Assembly (NCBI RefSeq): GCF_900109645.1 | Contig: NZ_FOBG01000001.1 | Location: 248,001 to 312,000 of the forward strand | Direction: 5' to 3' | Origin: Duganella sp. CF402 | Lineage (GTDB): Bacteria > Pseudomonadota > Gammaproteobacteria > Burkholderiales > Burkholderiaceae_D | DNA length: 64,000 nucleotides | Shown here: positions 18,296-27,627 of the stretch, in pieces | Position numbering within the stretch: position 1 is the stretch's first letter | How the letters are laid out: each line of letters opens with the position of its first letter | Notes under the pieces: model-generated | The model's input: the letters and a program-made list of their open reading frames with translations, nothing else | Databases searched by the model: none | Told to the model about the DNA's origin: nothing | Made by a program: the position numbers and the translations under genes

Positions 18296-20698
18296 ATGAG
18301 TAGTAAAAAAGTTCAGGAACGCGTGCCGAAAGCCGCTGCATCCGCCTCGTCCGGCTACACCCGCACCCCGACCGAGCGCCAGCCCCTGCCGAACCGGCTG
18401 GTGCGGCTGCTGTCGGAGGCGCGGTGGCTGGCGCTGGCCGTGCTTGGCCTGTATTTCGTGCTGATCCTGGCCAGCTACGACAAGATGGATCCGGGCTGGT
18501 CGCACGGCACGCTGGTGCCGTCGGTCCACAACTTGGGCGGCCGCGCGGGGGCCTGGCTGTCGGACCTGCTGCTGTACATTTTCGGCATTTCCGCCTGGTG
18601 GTGGGCGTTTTGCCTGTTGCGCGTGGTGTGGAAGGGCTATCGCCGCCTCACGCATAAATATGTGCTGTCGACCGAGCCGGAGCCTGAGCACGCGCAGGAA
18701 GGCCTGATCCGCGGTATTGGCTTTGTGCTGCTGTTTATTGGCAGCGTCGGGCTGGAATTCCTGCGCCTGCGCACCCTGACCAGTCATGTCCAGCTGCCAC
18801 GCAGCTCGGGCGGCGTGCTGGGCGAGCTGATCGGCCATTCGACCCATGTGGCGTTCGGCTTCACCGGCGCTACTTTGCTGCTGTTGCTGCTGTTCGGGCT
18901 GGGCTTCAGCCTGTTCTTCCATGTGTCGTGGATGGCGGTGGCCGAGCGCATCGGCGGCGGCATCGAGAATGCGATCGACTGGTTCGTGCAGCGCTACCAG
19001 TATCGGGAAGACCGCCGCCAGGGTGAAGTGGCGGCCGTCAAGCGCGAGGAAGTGGTCGTGCACGAGCGCGCCAAGCACGTCGAGAAGCATCCGGTGGCCG
19101 CGCCGGTGATCAAGGTCGAGCCGCAGGTGACGACGGTGGTCAAGTCCGAGCGCGTCGAGAAGGAACGCCAGGCCAGCCTGTTCACCGACCTGCCGCGTGC
19201 CAGCGGCGACGAGGCGCTGCCGGCGCTGTCGCTGCTGGATGAAGCGGCCGAGGTGCTGGAAACCGTGTCCATCGAAACGCTGGAATTCACCAGCCGCCTG
19301 ATCGAGAAGAAGCTGTCCGACTTTGGTGTCGAAGCCAAGGTGGTGGCGGCCTATCCGGGCCCGGTGGTGACGCGCTACGAGATCGAGCCGGCGACTGGCG
19401 TCAAGGGCAGCCAGATCGTCAACCTGGCGCGCGACCTGGCGCGTTCGCTGTCGCTGACCTCGATCCGCGTGGTTGAAACCATCCCCGGCAAGAACTACAT
19501 GGCGCTGGAACTGCCGAATCAGAAGCGCCAGATCGTGCGCCTGAGCGAGATTGTCGGCTCCAAGGTCTACAACGACAACGCCTCGCCGCTGACCGTGGCG
19601 CTGGGCAAGGACATCGCCGGCAAGCCGGTGGTGGCCGATCTGGCCAAGATGCCGCACTTGCTGGTGGCGGGTACCACCGGCTCCGGTAAATCGGTGGGTA
19701 TCAACGCCACCATCCTGTCGCTGCTGTACAAGTCCGATCCTAAAGATGTGCGCATGATCCTGATCGATCCGAAGATGCTGGAGATGTCGGTGTACGAAGG
19801 CATCCCGCACCTGCTGGCGCCGGTGGTGACCGACATGCGCCAGGCCGGCCACGCGCTGAACTGGGCGGTCAACGAGATGGAGCGCCGCTACAAGCTGATG
19901 TCCAAGCTGGGCGTGCGTAACCTGGCCGGCTACAACGCCAAGATTGCCGAAGCCAAGAAGCGCGAGGAGCACATACCGAATCCGTTCAGCCTGACGCCGG
20001 ATTCGCCGGAGCCGCTGGAAAAGCTGCCAACCATCGTCATCATCATCGACGAGCTGGCCGACCTGATGATGGTGGTCGGCAAGAAGGTGGAAGAGCTGAT
20101 CGCCCGTATCGCGCAGAAAGCCCGTGCGGCTGGCCTGCACTTGATTCTGGCAACCCAGCGTCCATCGGTGGACGTGATTACCGGCCTGATCAAGGCCAAC
20201 ATCCCGACCCGTATCGCGTTCCAGGTGTCGTCGAAAATTGACTCGCGTACCATTCTGGACCAGATGGGCGCGGAAACCCTGCTTGGCATGGGTGACATGC
20301 TGTACATGCCGCCGGGCACCGGCCTGCCAGTGCGCGTGCACGGTGCATTCGTGTCGGACGACGAGGTGCACCGCGTGGTGAAGCACCTGAAATCGACCGG
20401 CGAACCGGACTACATCGACGGCATCCTCGAAGGCGGCACGCTCGAAGGCGAGGGCGGCGGTGCTGATGGTGCGCCTGCAGGCGAAGGCGGCGGCGAGGCC
20501 GACCCGATGTACGATCAGGCGGTGCAGGTGGTGCTGAAAAACCGCCGTGCCTCGATCTCGCTGGTGCAGCGCCATCTGCGCATCGGCTACAACCGCGCGG
20601 CACGCCTGCTGGAACAAATGGAAAATAGCGGCGTGGTCTCCGCCATGCAATCGAACGGCAACCGCGACATTCTGGTCCCGGCTGCCAGCGCAGAATAA
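18296..20698 (+). CDS. ftsK: DNA translocase FtsK
   Basis: 800 residues, the short-linker form. Four transmembrane helices lie within residues 40-205, followed by a charged linker to about 300. The alpha domain ([20 protein letters not shown]) leads into the RecA-like motor with Walker A GTTGSGKS near residue 460 and Walker [12 protein letters not shown] near 580. The C-terminal gamma domain (about 735-790) is the winged helix that reads KOPS sites ([27 protein letters not shown]). It pumps DNA at the septum and activates XerCD at dif during division. lolA follows after 10 bases, a conserved order. Confidence 0.97.
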   Translation: MSSKKVQERVPKAAASASSGYTRTPTERQPLPNRLVRLLSEARWLALAVLGLYFVLILASYDKMDPGWSHGTLVPSVHNLGGRAGAWLSDLLLYIFGISAWWWAFCLLRVVWKGYRRLTHKYVLSTEPEPEHAQEGLIRGIGFVLLFIGSVGLEFLRLRTLTSHVQLPRSSGGVLGELIGHSTHVAFGFTGATLLLLLLFGLGFSLFFHVSWMAVAERIGGGIENAIDWFVQRYQYREDRRQGEVAAVKREEVVVHERAKHVEKHPVAAPVIKVEPQVTTVVKSERVEKERQASLFTDLPRASGDEALPALSLLDEAAEVLETVSIETLEFTSRLIEKKLSDFGVEAKVVAAYPGPVVTRYEIEPATGVKGSQIVNLARDLARSLSLTSIRVVETIPGKNYMALELPNQKRQIVRLSEIVGSKVYNDNASPLTVALGKDIAGKPVVADLAKMPHLLVAGTTGSGKSVGINATILSLLYKSDPKDVRMILIDPKMLEMSVYEGIPHLLAPVVTDMRQAGHALNWAVNEMERRYKLMSKLGVRNLAGYNAKIAEAKKREEHIPNPFSLTPDSPEPLEKLPTIVIIIDELADLMMVVGKKVEELIARIAQKARAAGLHLILATQRPSVDVITGLIKANIPTRIAFQVSSKIDSRTILDQMGAETLLGMGDMLYMPPGTGLPVRVHGAFVSDDEVHRVVKHLKSTGEPDYIDGILEGGTLEGEGGGADGAPAGEGGGEADPMYDQAVQVVLKNRRASISLVQRHLRIGYNRAARLLEQMENSGVVSAMQSNGNRDILVPAASAE

Positions 20699-20708
20699 AA
20701 GGAATGTT

Positions 20709-21341
20709 ATGAATCGTTTTAAGTCGCTGGCCGCATTGACGGCTGGCCTGTTACTGGCGGGCGCAGCCCATGCCAGCGCATTGGAGCAGTTCAAGAGCTT
20801 CGTCTCGACCACCAAGGCGGCCAAGGGCGAATTCACCCAGCGCCAGGTGAAGAACACCAACGGCGAGAAGCCGAAGGTGTCGGCGCCGTCCACCGGCACC
20901 TTTGTGTTTGCCCGTCCCGGCAAATTCATCTGGACCTACACCAAGCCGTACGAGCAGGTGCTGCAGGCCGATGGCGACAAGCTCTACATCTTCGACAAGG
21001 ACCTGAACCAGGTTACCGTCAAGAAGCTGGGCGATGCGCTGGGTTCGTCGCCGGCCGCCATCCTGTTTGGCAGCAATGATCTGGAAAAGAACTTCACACT
21101 GAGCGAAGTCGGCGCCAAGGATGGTGCTGAACTGCTGCGCGCGGTGCCGAAGAACAAGGACACCTCGTTTGAGGAAATCATCATTGGCCTGAAAGACGGC
21201 ACTCTGGTGTCGATGGAGCTGAAGGACAGCTTTGGCCAGTCGTCGGTGCTGTCGTTCAAGGGCATCGAAAAAAATCCGGCGCTGAATGCGGCGAGTTTTA
21301 AATTTGTCATGCCGAAGGGCGCGGACGTATTCAATAATTGA
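20709..21341 (+). CDS. lolA: Outer-membrane lipoprotein carrier protein LolA
   Basis: 210 residues from the ATG at 20709, with AGGAATG directly before it. Sec signal peptide with cleavage at AHA-S (about residue 20). The mature part shows the LolA pattern: [22 protein letters not shown], then [40 protein letters not shown]. It carries lipoproteins across the periplasm from LolCDE to LolB. It is placed 10 bases after ftsK and 32 bases before rarA, the usual betaproteobacterial order. Confidence 0.95.
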   Translation: MNRFKSLAALTAGLLLAGAAHASALEQFKSFVSTTKAAKGEFTQRQVKNTNGEKPKVSAPSTGTFVFARPGKFIWTYTKPYEQVLQADGDKLYIFDKDLNQVTVKKLGDALGSSPAAILFGSNDLEKNFTLSEVGAKDGAELLRAVPKNKDTSFEEIIIGLKDGTLVSMELKDSFGQSSVLSFKGIEKNPALNAASFKFVMPKGADVFNN

Positions 21342-21373
21342 TGCTCTGAGTTCTCCGCTCGTCATTCCAAGTT

Positions 21374-22678
21374 ATGGCAGATTTATTTTCCACCGAACCG
21401 CGCCAGCCGCTGGCGGAAGCCCTGCGCCCGAAGACGCTGGATGAAGTGATCGGCCAGCGCCACTTGCTGGGGCCGGGCAAGCCGCTGCGCCTGGCGTTCG
21501 AGTCGGGCCAGCCGCATTCCATGATTTTGTGGGGCCCGCCGGGTACGGGCAAGACCACGCTGGCGCGCCTGACCGCCAAGGCCTACGACTGCGAGTTCAT
21601 CGCCTTGTCGGCCGTGTTCTCGGGCGTGAAGGACATCCGCGCCGCGATGGAGCAGGCCCAGCACAACCTCGACATGGGCAAGCACACCATCTTGTTCGTC
21701 GACGAGATCCACCGTTTCAACAAATCGCAGCAGGATGCGCTGTTGCCGTATGCCGAATCCGGCCTGGTGACGCTGATTGGCGCCACCACCGAGAACCCTT
21801 CGTTCGAGGTCAACTCGGCGCTGCTGTCGCGCGCGCAAGTCTACGTGCTGAAGTCGTTCGATGAGAGCGAGCTGCGCCAGATGGTCGACCGCGCCCGCGA
21901 CAAGGTGCTGACCCAGCTGGAATTCGAAGAAGCCGCCATCGACACCCTGATCGGCTACGCCGACGGCGACGGCCGCCGCCTGCTCAACCTGCTGGAAGTG
22001 ACGCAGACCGCCGCCAACGCGGCCAAGACCAACAAGGTCACCACCGAGTTCATCCAGAACGCGCTGACCCTGAACGCGCGCCGCTTCGACAAGGGCGGCG
22101 ACAACTTCTACGACCAGATCTCGGCCCTGCACAAATCGGTGCGCGGCTCGAATCCGGACGCGGCTTTGTACTGGCTGTGCCGCATGCTGGACGGCGGCGC
22201 CGATGCGCGCTACTTGTCGCGCCGCATCGTGCGCATGGCGTGGGAGGACATCGGCCTGGCCGACCCGCGCGCCATGCAGATCGCCAACGACGCTGCCACC
22301 ACCTTCGAGCGCCTCGGCTCGCCGGAAGGCGAGTTGGCGCTGGGGCAGGCGGTGATCTACCTGGCCATCGCCGCCAAGAGCAACGCCGGCTACAACGCCT
22401 TCAACGAAGCGATGGCCTTCGTCCGCAAGGACAAATCCCGCGAAGTGCCGGTCCACCTGCGCAACGCGCCGACCAAGCTGATGAAGGAGCTCGGCTACGG
22501 CCACGAATACCGCTACGCCCACGACGAGCCGCACGCCTACGCCGCCGGCGAAACCTACTTCCCGGACGACATGCGCGAGCCGGGCTGGTATCAGCCGGTG
22601 CCACGCGGCCTCGAAAGCAAAATCGCCGACAAGATGGCCTTCCTGCGCCAACTGGACGAGGACGCCGGCAAGCACTGA
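21374..22678 (+). CDS. rarA: Replication-associated recombination protein A (MgsA/RarA AAA+ ATPase)
   Basis: 434 residues. The N-terminal RPKTLDEVIGQRHLLGPG block, Walker A GPPGTGKT, Walker B LFVDEIHRFNKSQQDALLP and sensor ATTENPSFEVNSALLSR are all present, followed by the C-terminal tetramerisation region (DADARYLSRR-like, AWEDIGLADPRAM). RarA acts at stalled forks and interacts with SSB. Third gene of the ftsK-lolA-rarA run. No terminator was found before the convergent lipoprotein gene 7 bases downstream. Confidence 0.96.
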   Translation: MADLFSTEPRQPLAEALRPKTLDEVIGQRHLLGPGKPLRLAFESGQPHSMILWGPPGTGKTTLARLTAKAYDCEFIALSAVFSGVKDIRAAMEQAQHNLDMGKHTILFVDEIHRFNKSQQDALLPYAESGLVTLIGATTENPSFEVNSALLSRAQVYVLKSFDESELRQMVDRARDKVLTQLEFEEAAIDTLIGYADGDGRRLLNLLEVTQTAANAAKTNKVTTEFIQNALTLNARRFDKGGDNFYDQISALHKSVRGSNPDAALYWLCRMLDGGADARYLSRRIVRMAWEDIGLADPRAMQIANDAATTFERLGSPEGELALGQAVIYLAIAAKSNAGYNAFNEAMAFVRKDKSREVPVHLRNAPTKLMKELGYGHEYRYAHDEPHAYAAGETYFPDDMREPGWYQPVPRGLESKIADKMAFLRQLDEDAGKH

Positions 22679-22685
22679 GCCGCGA

Positions 22686-23114
22686 TTAACTGCCGGCGCA
22701 CTCCGCCCGGTCCAGCGTCGCCACGGCGATGGCTTCCTGCATGTTCAACAGGGGTGCCGTGTTGGTCGGGTTGATGACAAGGTGGGCTTTTTCCCTGGCG
22801 TTGTAGGTGAACACACTGCCGTTCAGCGAGCTGACCTTGGTACCATCCTTGGTGTAGAAGCCGCCCACCACCGTCAACATGCTGCAGGTCTTGGGATAGA
22901 TTATATCCAGCCCGACATTGATGGTCATGCCGGCGCTGTAGATCCTGGCGTTCTCGATCTTGGCCTGTTTGGTGAGCTCCGGAGAGATCTTGAGTTCCGT
23001 GTCCTGGAAGTTGTTCAGGATTTTGGCGCGGTACTGGTCGAACTGGCCGCCGGTGGCGCAGGCGCTCAGCGAGAGCGCGAGCAGGATGGCGCTAGCGGTG
23101 CGGGTGGTTTGCAT
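22686..23114 (-). CDS. Putative lipoprotein (142 aa)
   Basis: Signal peptide with lipobox L-S-A-C at about residues 16-19 (ILLALSLSACATGG). The mature domain of about 120 residues has alternating hydrophobic pattern suggesting a small beta-fold (MTINVGLDIIYPKTCSMLTVVGGFYTKDGTKV) and two more Cys. No family recognised. AAGGAG lies ahead of the ATG. It is the last gene of a minus-strand run with another lipoprotein, a LuxR-type regulator and a membrane protein; the run may be one operon. Confidence 0.7.
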   Translation of the reverse strand: MQTTRTASAILLALSLSACATGGQFDQYRAKILNNFQDTELKISPELTKQAKIENARIYSAGMTINVGLDIIYPKTCSMLTVVGGFYTKDGTKVSSLNGSVFTYNAREKAHLVINPTNTAPLLNMQEAIAVATLDRAECAGS

Positions 23115-23124
23115 GTGTGGCTCC

Positions 23125-23397
23125 TTATTGTTGTTTGGTCAGCTTGCCCATCGGCGTCTGCAGGCTGCCGTCGTCCTGCAGCACGTAAATCATGCTGCCT
23201 TGCGGCGTTTCCAGGATGACGTTCTTGTCTTCCAGCTTGTACTTCATGCGTACTTGCATGCCCATTGCAAGCTGGTCGACCGTGCCATCGGAGTGAAAGT
23301 CGTAGCGCACCATGTCGTTGCCGTATTTTCCGCTAACCTTGCTGCCGCAGGCGGTCAGCAGCAAGGCGATAAGTGAGGTTGCGAGTAGTTTTTTCAT
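23125..23397 (-). CDS. Small putative lipoprotein (90 aa)
   Basis: A clear lipobox L-T-A-C follows a short hydrophobic core (MKKLLATSLIALLLTACGSK), so the mature protein of about 72 residues is predicted to be lipid-anchored. The remainder (GKYGNDMVRYDFHSDGTVDQLAMGMQ, QGSMIYVLQDDGSLQTPMG) looks like one small beta-sheet domain of the type seen in META/lipocalin-like hypotheticals. Function unknown. AAGGAT precedes the ATG. It lies 10 bases upstream of the other lipoprotein gene, with which it is probably cotranscribed. Confidence 0.7.
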   Translation of the reverse strand: MKKLLATSLIALLLTACGSKVSGKYGNDMVRYDFHSDGTVDQLAMGMQVRMKYKLEDKNVILETPQGSMIYVLQDDGSLQTPMGKLTKQQ

Positions 23398-23438
23398 TGC
23401 GTGATCCTTGGGGTGGGTTGCGATACGTGATGTGTGTG

Positions 23439-24401
23439 TTACGCCGGCTGATTTAATCGGCCAGCCAGGGCGGTCTTGTTGCTAATGCCGAGCTTGGTGT
23501 AAATGCGGTGTAATTGGTTGCGTACGGTTGCCGGCGACAGGTGCAGTTCGGCAGCGATTTGCTTGTACGTGGCGCCGGTGACGGCCAGCCGGGCGATTGA
23601 CAGCTCCGCCGGCGTCAGTTGCGCGGACGGTGAACGGCGCTCCAGCAGAATGTGTACGTGCCGGCCGTGCACGCTGATGCTGGCGGCCAGTGTGCGCCCG
23701 GTGTAATGTCCGTTACTGCTGTCGCGCAGGCTGCGGAAGAAGGCTGGCGGCAGTTCGGGCGGCGTCCATTGTGGCCACTCGGTTTGCAGCATGCGGTTGG
23801 CACCGTCGTCGGAAAACTGCAGGCAACCTTGCAGGTCGCTGATCAACAGCAGGGCTTGGTGCTGGCGCTGCGCGCTGCTGGCCAGTCGGTTGTTGATGCG
23901 GCGTGCCTGGAAGATGTGCGGCATGATCATGTCGGCCAGCGCCAGGTCAGCCTGGGTGTAGGGGCGTCGCGTGTCGGCGCGCCAGAACACGATCAAGCCT
24001 GGCTCCTGTGCCGGTGCGGCGGCGGGAATGTAGACCAGGCTCTGCTCGACTTCATATTTGCGGGCGTAGGTAATGACCTCGTGGTGCTTGTGCTGGTCCA
24101 TGCCATCCACAGCAACGCAGATGCTGCGGCCGCGCTGGTTGAATGCCTTGACCAGGATAGGATCTGGTTCGGTCAACCCGGAGCGGTCGCGCAGCTTGTC
24201 CAGCGGCTGGTTGAAGGCCAGCATGGAGCGCACCACCATCTGGCCGCCGTCGGCAAACTCGGCTTGCACGGAGGCGCCGGAATCGAATGGCAGCACACGC
24301 TGCATCAGGTGCATGGTGTGTTCGCTGAACTCGCCGGGGGTGCATTCCTGCGCGCTGCCGTACAGTTCCAGGATGGCGCGCGTATAGCCTTCCATCTGCA
24401 T
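23439..24401 (-). CDS. LuxR-type HTH regulator, paralogue A
   Basis: 320 residues. The C-terminal 65 form a LuxR/FixJ helix-turn-helix (LTPAELSIARLAVTGATYKQIAAELHLSPATVRNQLHRIYTKLGI). The N-terminal 250 have no phosphoacceptor Asp pattern of a receiver and do not look like the acyl-homoserine-lactone domain; they may be a PAS/GAF-like sensor. The gene begins 2 bases after the stop of the PH-like membrane protein gene, so the two are coupled. A homologue of exactly the same length lies 600 bases upstream (25016-25978), and both share an N-terminal LYG-AQECTP-EFSE motif, so they arose by tandem duplication. Confidence 0.85.
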   Translation of the reverse strand: MQMEGYTRAILELYGSAQECTPGEFSEHTMHLMQRVLPFDSGASVQAEFADGGQMVVRSMLAFNQPLDKLRDRSGLTEPDPILVKAFNQRGRSICVAVDGMDQHKHHEVITYARKYEVEQSLVYIPAAAPAQEPGLIVFWRADTRRPYTQADLALADMIMPHIFQARRINNRLASSAQRQHQALLLISDLQGCLQFSDDGANRMLQTEWPQWTPPELPPAFFRSLRDSSNGHYTGRTLAASISVHGRHVHILLERRSPSAQLTPAELSIARLAVTGATYKQIAAELHLSPATVRNQLHRIYTKLGISNKTALAGRLNQPA

Positions 24402-24403
24402 TC

Positions 24404-24943
24404 TCAGGCCGCGAGCCTGGCCAGTTGCTGGTTGATTTCCTGCAGGATGGCGTCCGCCAGCGACTGCGGAATATCGCGCGTGAGCTTGACCTCGGTGCCG
24501 CCGGCGTAGGCGTAGACATGGCAGGTTTCAAAATATTGACCGTTGTGGTTGGCGGTTTTCTTTTTGAAGCCCAGGTTGGCAATGTCGGCATACGGCAGTT
24601 GACTGGTCATCGGGCCGTAGGCGAAGCGTGGAAAGATCATGCCCTCCGGCGTCAGCACCAGCGTGTAGGTACGGGCCAGCAGGTGGCGTGTTATCAAGGC
24701 AGTGGAGGTGAGGCCGAAAATCAGGCTGAAAATGGCTCCGGCTGTACTTTGTTTGGAGACTACTGGGCTCAGGATGAGCACGCTGAGCGAGGTCATGGCG
24801 CAGAATAGCCCGATGACCGCAAATACGAGAAGGCCAATCAACCCCGCGTGATGGGCGTTAAAGACGTGTGTGCGATATGCCAGCGTGATCGTGCCGTCCG
24901 CCGCGACGCGGCGCTGGTAGGTGTTTTTGATGGTGCTTTTCAT
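24404..24943 (-). CDS. Membrane protein with C-terminal PH-like domain (179 aa)
   Basis: Two adjacent transmembrane helices (about 31-57 and 66-86) are followed by a soluble region of about 90 residues (ARTYTLVLTPEGMIFPRFAYGPMTSQLPYADIANLGFKKK), which resembles bacterial PH-like domains such as YdbS/YcxB. The start has GGAG upstream. It is coupled by a 2-base gap to LuxR-type gene A and lies between the two LuxR-type paralogues, so it may supply a membrane signal to one of them; this is inference from position. Confidence 0.65.
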   Translation of the reverse strand: MKSTIKNTYQRRVAADGTITLAYRTHVFNAHHAGLIGLLVFAVIGLFCAMTSLSVLILSPVVSKQSTAGAIFSLIFGLTSTALITRHLLARTYTLVLTPEGMIFPRFAYGPMTSQLPYADIANLGFKKKTANHNGQYFETCHVYAYAGGTEVKLTRDIPQSLADAILQEINQQLARLAA

Positions 24944-25015
24944 TATTCACTCCACTATGTTTCCTTAAGTGAAATTTTAGAAAAGCCGTCGCAGCGTGCC
25001 TATGGAACAGATGTT

Positions 25016-25978
25016 CTATGGTGCAACAATCATCAGCAAGGCGGCTGACAGCTGGGTCTTGTTTTCCACGCCGAGCTTGGCATAGACGCTGTGCAGCTGA
25101 TTGCGCACCGTAGCCGGCGAATTACCCAGTTCGCGGGCGATTTCCTTGTAGCTCATACCATCGGCCGCCAGCTTGGCCACATTCCATTCGGCGCCGGTGA
25201 GGCGGGCGGTGGCCGGTTGCGGCGCGATCTGCAAGTGCAGCGTCTGGCCCAGAACATCGGCCTTGACCACGATGTGGCGGCCGCTGTAGCGGCGCGACGG
25301 GTCGGCGCTGAGTCCGTGTATCAGCGCTGTCGGCAGGAACGGCGGCGCCCACTCGCGCCATTCGCTTTGCAGCAGCGCGATCGCGTCGCGCGGAGCGAAA
25401 TGCAGGCAGCCGGCCAGGTTGGCCAGCAGCGAAACCCGCAGCGCCGGGTGCGCCTCCTGGTTGGCAAACAGGCGGCGGTTGATCTGGCCGGACTGGAAGA
25501 AATGCGGCAGCATTAGGCTGCTGGCCAGGCTGTCGTCGGTGGAAAAATGCCGGTCGGGATGGGCGCGCCACAGCGAGATCAGGTCATGGTTATTGGGTGT
25601 GGTCTCGGGCGGGATCAGGATCAGGGTGTGGGCGATGTCGTAGCGGTCGCAATAATCCATGAAATCGGCATGGCGGCCGAAGGTATCGCGGCTGCTGCGG
25701 GCCAGCGCGACGCCGCGCCGCTGCAAGGCCTCATTCAGCACGTAGTCTGGCGTGTCCAGCTGATCCCACGCCAGCAACTGGTCGGGCGGCTGGTTGGACA
25801 AATGCATGCTGCGCACCGCCATCTCGCCATCCGTCTGGGTGTCGATATTCAAAACCACGGCCGAATCGAAGGCCACCGCGCGCTTTAATTGCAGCAGGGC
25901 GTACTCGCTGAATTCGGTGGGAGTACATTCCTGGGCCGCCCCATACAGGTCCAGGATCAGATGATTATGTGTTTCCAC
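25016..25978 (-). CDS. LuxR-type HTH regulator, paralogue B
   Basis: 320 residues when started at the GTG at 25978, which matches the start of paralogue A in alignment and gives an identical length. C-terminal LuxR HTH: LTGAEWNVAKLAADGMSYKEIARELGNSPATVRNQLHSVYAKLGV. The N-terminal region shares the LYGAAQECTPTEFSEY block and general layout with paralogue A, but has no known sensor domain. No clear ribosome-binding site was seen before the GTG. It is divergent from the alpha/beta hydrolase gene over 129 bases and could regulate it. Confidence 0.8.
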   Translation of the reverse strand: METHNHLILDLYGAAQECTPTEFSEYALLQLKRAVAFDSAVVLNIDTQTDGEMAVRSMHLSNQPPDQLLAWDQLDTPDYVLNEALQRRGVALARSSRDTFGRHADFMDYCDRYDIAHTLILIPPETTPNNHDLISLWRAHPDRHFSTDDSLASSLMLPHFFQSGQINRRLFANQEAHPALRVSLLANLAGCLHFAPRDAIALLQSEWREWAPPFLPTALIHGLSADPSRRYSGRHIVVKADVLGQTLHLQIAPQPATARLTGAEWNVAKLAADGMSYKEIARELGNSPATVRNQLHSVYAKLGVENKTQLSAALLMIVAP

Positions 25979-26107
25979 GTGGGGATAATTGTTATTTTGG
26001 TACTTGATACTACGTATTACAATTTCTTTTGTCCAGAGGGTATCTCGAAAATCGTTGCTATTAATGGCATCATGGCGGATGGCGAAGAAAATGCATTGGG
26101 AGCAGGG

Positions 26108-26947
26108 ATGAGTAAGCAGTTGGTGGTGGATGGGGTCGATATTTACATAGAGGGCGAGGGTACGGAAACCATCGTGATGATCCACGGCTGGCCCGATACC
26201 TATCGCGTGTGGGATGCGCAGGTGGCTGAGCTGAAAAGCCGCTACCGCTGCGTGCGTTTCACGCTGCCGGGCTTCGATATCGAGAAACCGCGCCGCTCCT
26301 ACACGCTCAACGCCATGATCCGCATCCTGCTGCACATTGTGAACAGTGTCAGCCAGAAGCAGAAAGTCATCCTGATGCTGCACGACTGGGGTTGTGTGTT
26401 CGGCTACGAGTTTTATATGCGTAACAAGGCGCTGGTGTCGGCCATTGTCGGCGTCGATATCGGCGATGCGCAATCGAAGGCCACTGGCCGCTCGCGCTCG
26501 GTCGGCCAGAAGATGATGGTGGCCAGCTACCAGAGCACGCTGGCGCTGGGCTGGGCAATGGGCGGCCCGGTCGGCAATATGATGACCAAGGCAATGGCCC
26601 GCATGCTGGGCGCGCCGTCGCCGCGCGAGTACATTTACTCGGGCATGAACTACCCTTACTACATCCTCACCGCCGGCGCGGCCGGTTCGTACAACTCGCT
26701 GGTGCCGTTCGTGCCGAAAGTGCCGATGCTGTACATCTACGGCACCAACAAGCCCTTCATGTTCCACTCGCCGCAATGGACCGAAACCCTGGCCGCCACG
26801 CCGGGCTGCAAGGTGGCAGCGCTGGAAACCGACCACTGGCCGATGCTGCGCGCCCCGGAGCGGTTCAACGACATCGTCATCAAGTGGCTGGAAAAGCCTG
26901 CCCAGCAGAACGACGATGCAAGCTCCGAGGAAGAGGATGCAGCCTGA
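26108..26947 (+). CDS. Alpha/beta hydrolase with Asp nucleophile (epoxide hydrolase / dehalogenase-like)
   Basis: 279 residues from the ATG with GGGAG upstream. The oxyanion region is MIHGWPDTYRVWD. The nucleophile elbow is L-H-D93-W-G, giving Asp in place of Ser, as in epoxide hydrolases and haloalkane dehalogenases. The catalytic His lies in ETDHWPMLRAPERF. The C-terminus ends in an acidic tail (SSEEEDAA). The substrate is unknown; family members of this kind hydrolyse epoxides, haloalkanes or fluoroacetate. It is divergent from LuxR-type gene B and convergent with a lipoprotein gene 9 bases away. Confidence 0.85.
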   Translation: MSKQLVVDGVDIYIEGEGTETIVMIHGWPDTYRVWDAQVAELKSRYRCVRFTLPGFDIEKPRRSYTLNAMIRILLHIVNSVSQKQKVILMLHDWGCVFGYEFYMRNKALVSAIVGVDIGDAQSKATGRSRSVGQKMMVASYQSTLALGWAMGGPVGNMMTKAMARMLGAPSPREYIYSGMNYPYYILTAGAAGSYNSLVPFVPKVPMLYIYGTNKPFMFHSPQWTETLAATPGCKVAALETDHWPMLRAPERFNDIVIKWLEKPAQQNDDASSEEEDAA

Positions 26948-26956
26948 GTCGGTTGC

Positions 26957-27376
26957 TTAGCGCAGGCGGATCGGCTTCTGGTAGGGGGCGAACGGCGGCG
27001 GCGGCAGCTGCGCCGAGGCGTAGGCCTGGCGGAAGCACTCGGCTTTCTTGCCTTCGACGTCGGTAGTGGTACGCATGACCTTGCCGGCCGCATCCAGCGT
27101 CAGCACGATGATGACTGGGTGCTTGGCGATATCGTGGCAGTTGCCGCGCTCATCCAGCTTTTTCGCGTTGTTGTAGTTGAGCGAAATGTCTTCGTACTTG
27201 GTCGCCTTCTCGTTCGGGAACTGGGCGTTGAACTTGTTCATCTCGACGGCGAAGTTCGGATTGGCTGGCGGCGGCGGCTCATCGTTTTGCCACGACGACC
27301 CGCTCATGGTCGAGCAGCCGGTTGCCATCATCAATGCGGCGCTGGCCGCAGCAATTTTCAGGGTATTGGTCTTCAT
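26957..27376 (-). CDS. Putative lipoprotein (139 aa)
   Basis: Lipobox A-T-G-C at about residues 18-21 (MATGCSTMSG). A Pro-rich stretch (DEPPPPANPN) is followed by a domain of about 90 residues (HPVIIVLTLDAAGKVMRTTTDVEGKKAECFRQAYASAQLPPPPF) that resembles the C-terminal domain of TonB-like proteins in its pattern, with two Cys. The start has AAGGAG 6 bases upstream. Function unknown; the resemblance to TonB is weak and could be chance. Confidence 0.65.
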   Translation of the reverse strand: MKTNTLKIAAASAALMMATGCSTMSGSSWQNDEPPPPANPNFAVEMNKFNAQFPNEKATKYEDISLNYNNAKKLDERGNCHDIAKHPVIIVLTLDAAGKVMRTTTDVEGKKAECFRQAYASAQLPPPPFAPYQKPIRLR

Positions 27377-27450
27377 ATCTTCTCCTTGGAGGCTGTACTG
27401 TTGACTCCATCGTACAAATTCCCAAGAGTTTGTGGCGCACGATTAGTTGC

Positions 27451-27466
27451 GTAGGAGAAATCCTAC
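27451..27466. promoter_or_regulatory. Palindrome of the LuxR/RcsB response-regulator type
   Basis: GTAGGAGAAATCCTAC is a dyad with 6-bp arms and a GAAA centre in the 251-base gap between the divergent lipoprotein and small exported protein genes. The TAGGA-TCCTA core is similar to sites bound by RcsB/NarL-type regulators. The rest of the gap shows only GC-rich sequence, a degenerate inverted repeat around 27519-27539, and the ribosome-binding sites of both genes. Confidence 0.35.
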
Positions 27467-27627
27467 AGCGCGCTCCAGCGGCCTGCGCAGCGCCGCCGGC
27501 TCCTTCTTTTTGCATTTCAGGCGCCGATTCCGGCGCTTCATCGCATCCCCGTCGCAAGCCAGAACGCCTTTAGGTACAGTACAACCATACCGCAGCACTT
27601 ACTGAAGCAACCACCAAGGAGAGCATC

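Noticed and set aside
18287..20929. 880-codon open frame antisense to ftsK
   Set aside because: FtsK is complete with all motifs. The antisense frame is His/Gln/Ala-rich without domains, typical of a shadow in high-GC DNA.
25979..26836. N-terminal extension of LuxR-type gene B into the hydrolase region
   Set aside because: That part is antisense to the alpha/beta hydrolase. Alignment with paralogue A sets the start at the GTG at 25978 and gives equal lengths.
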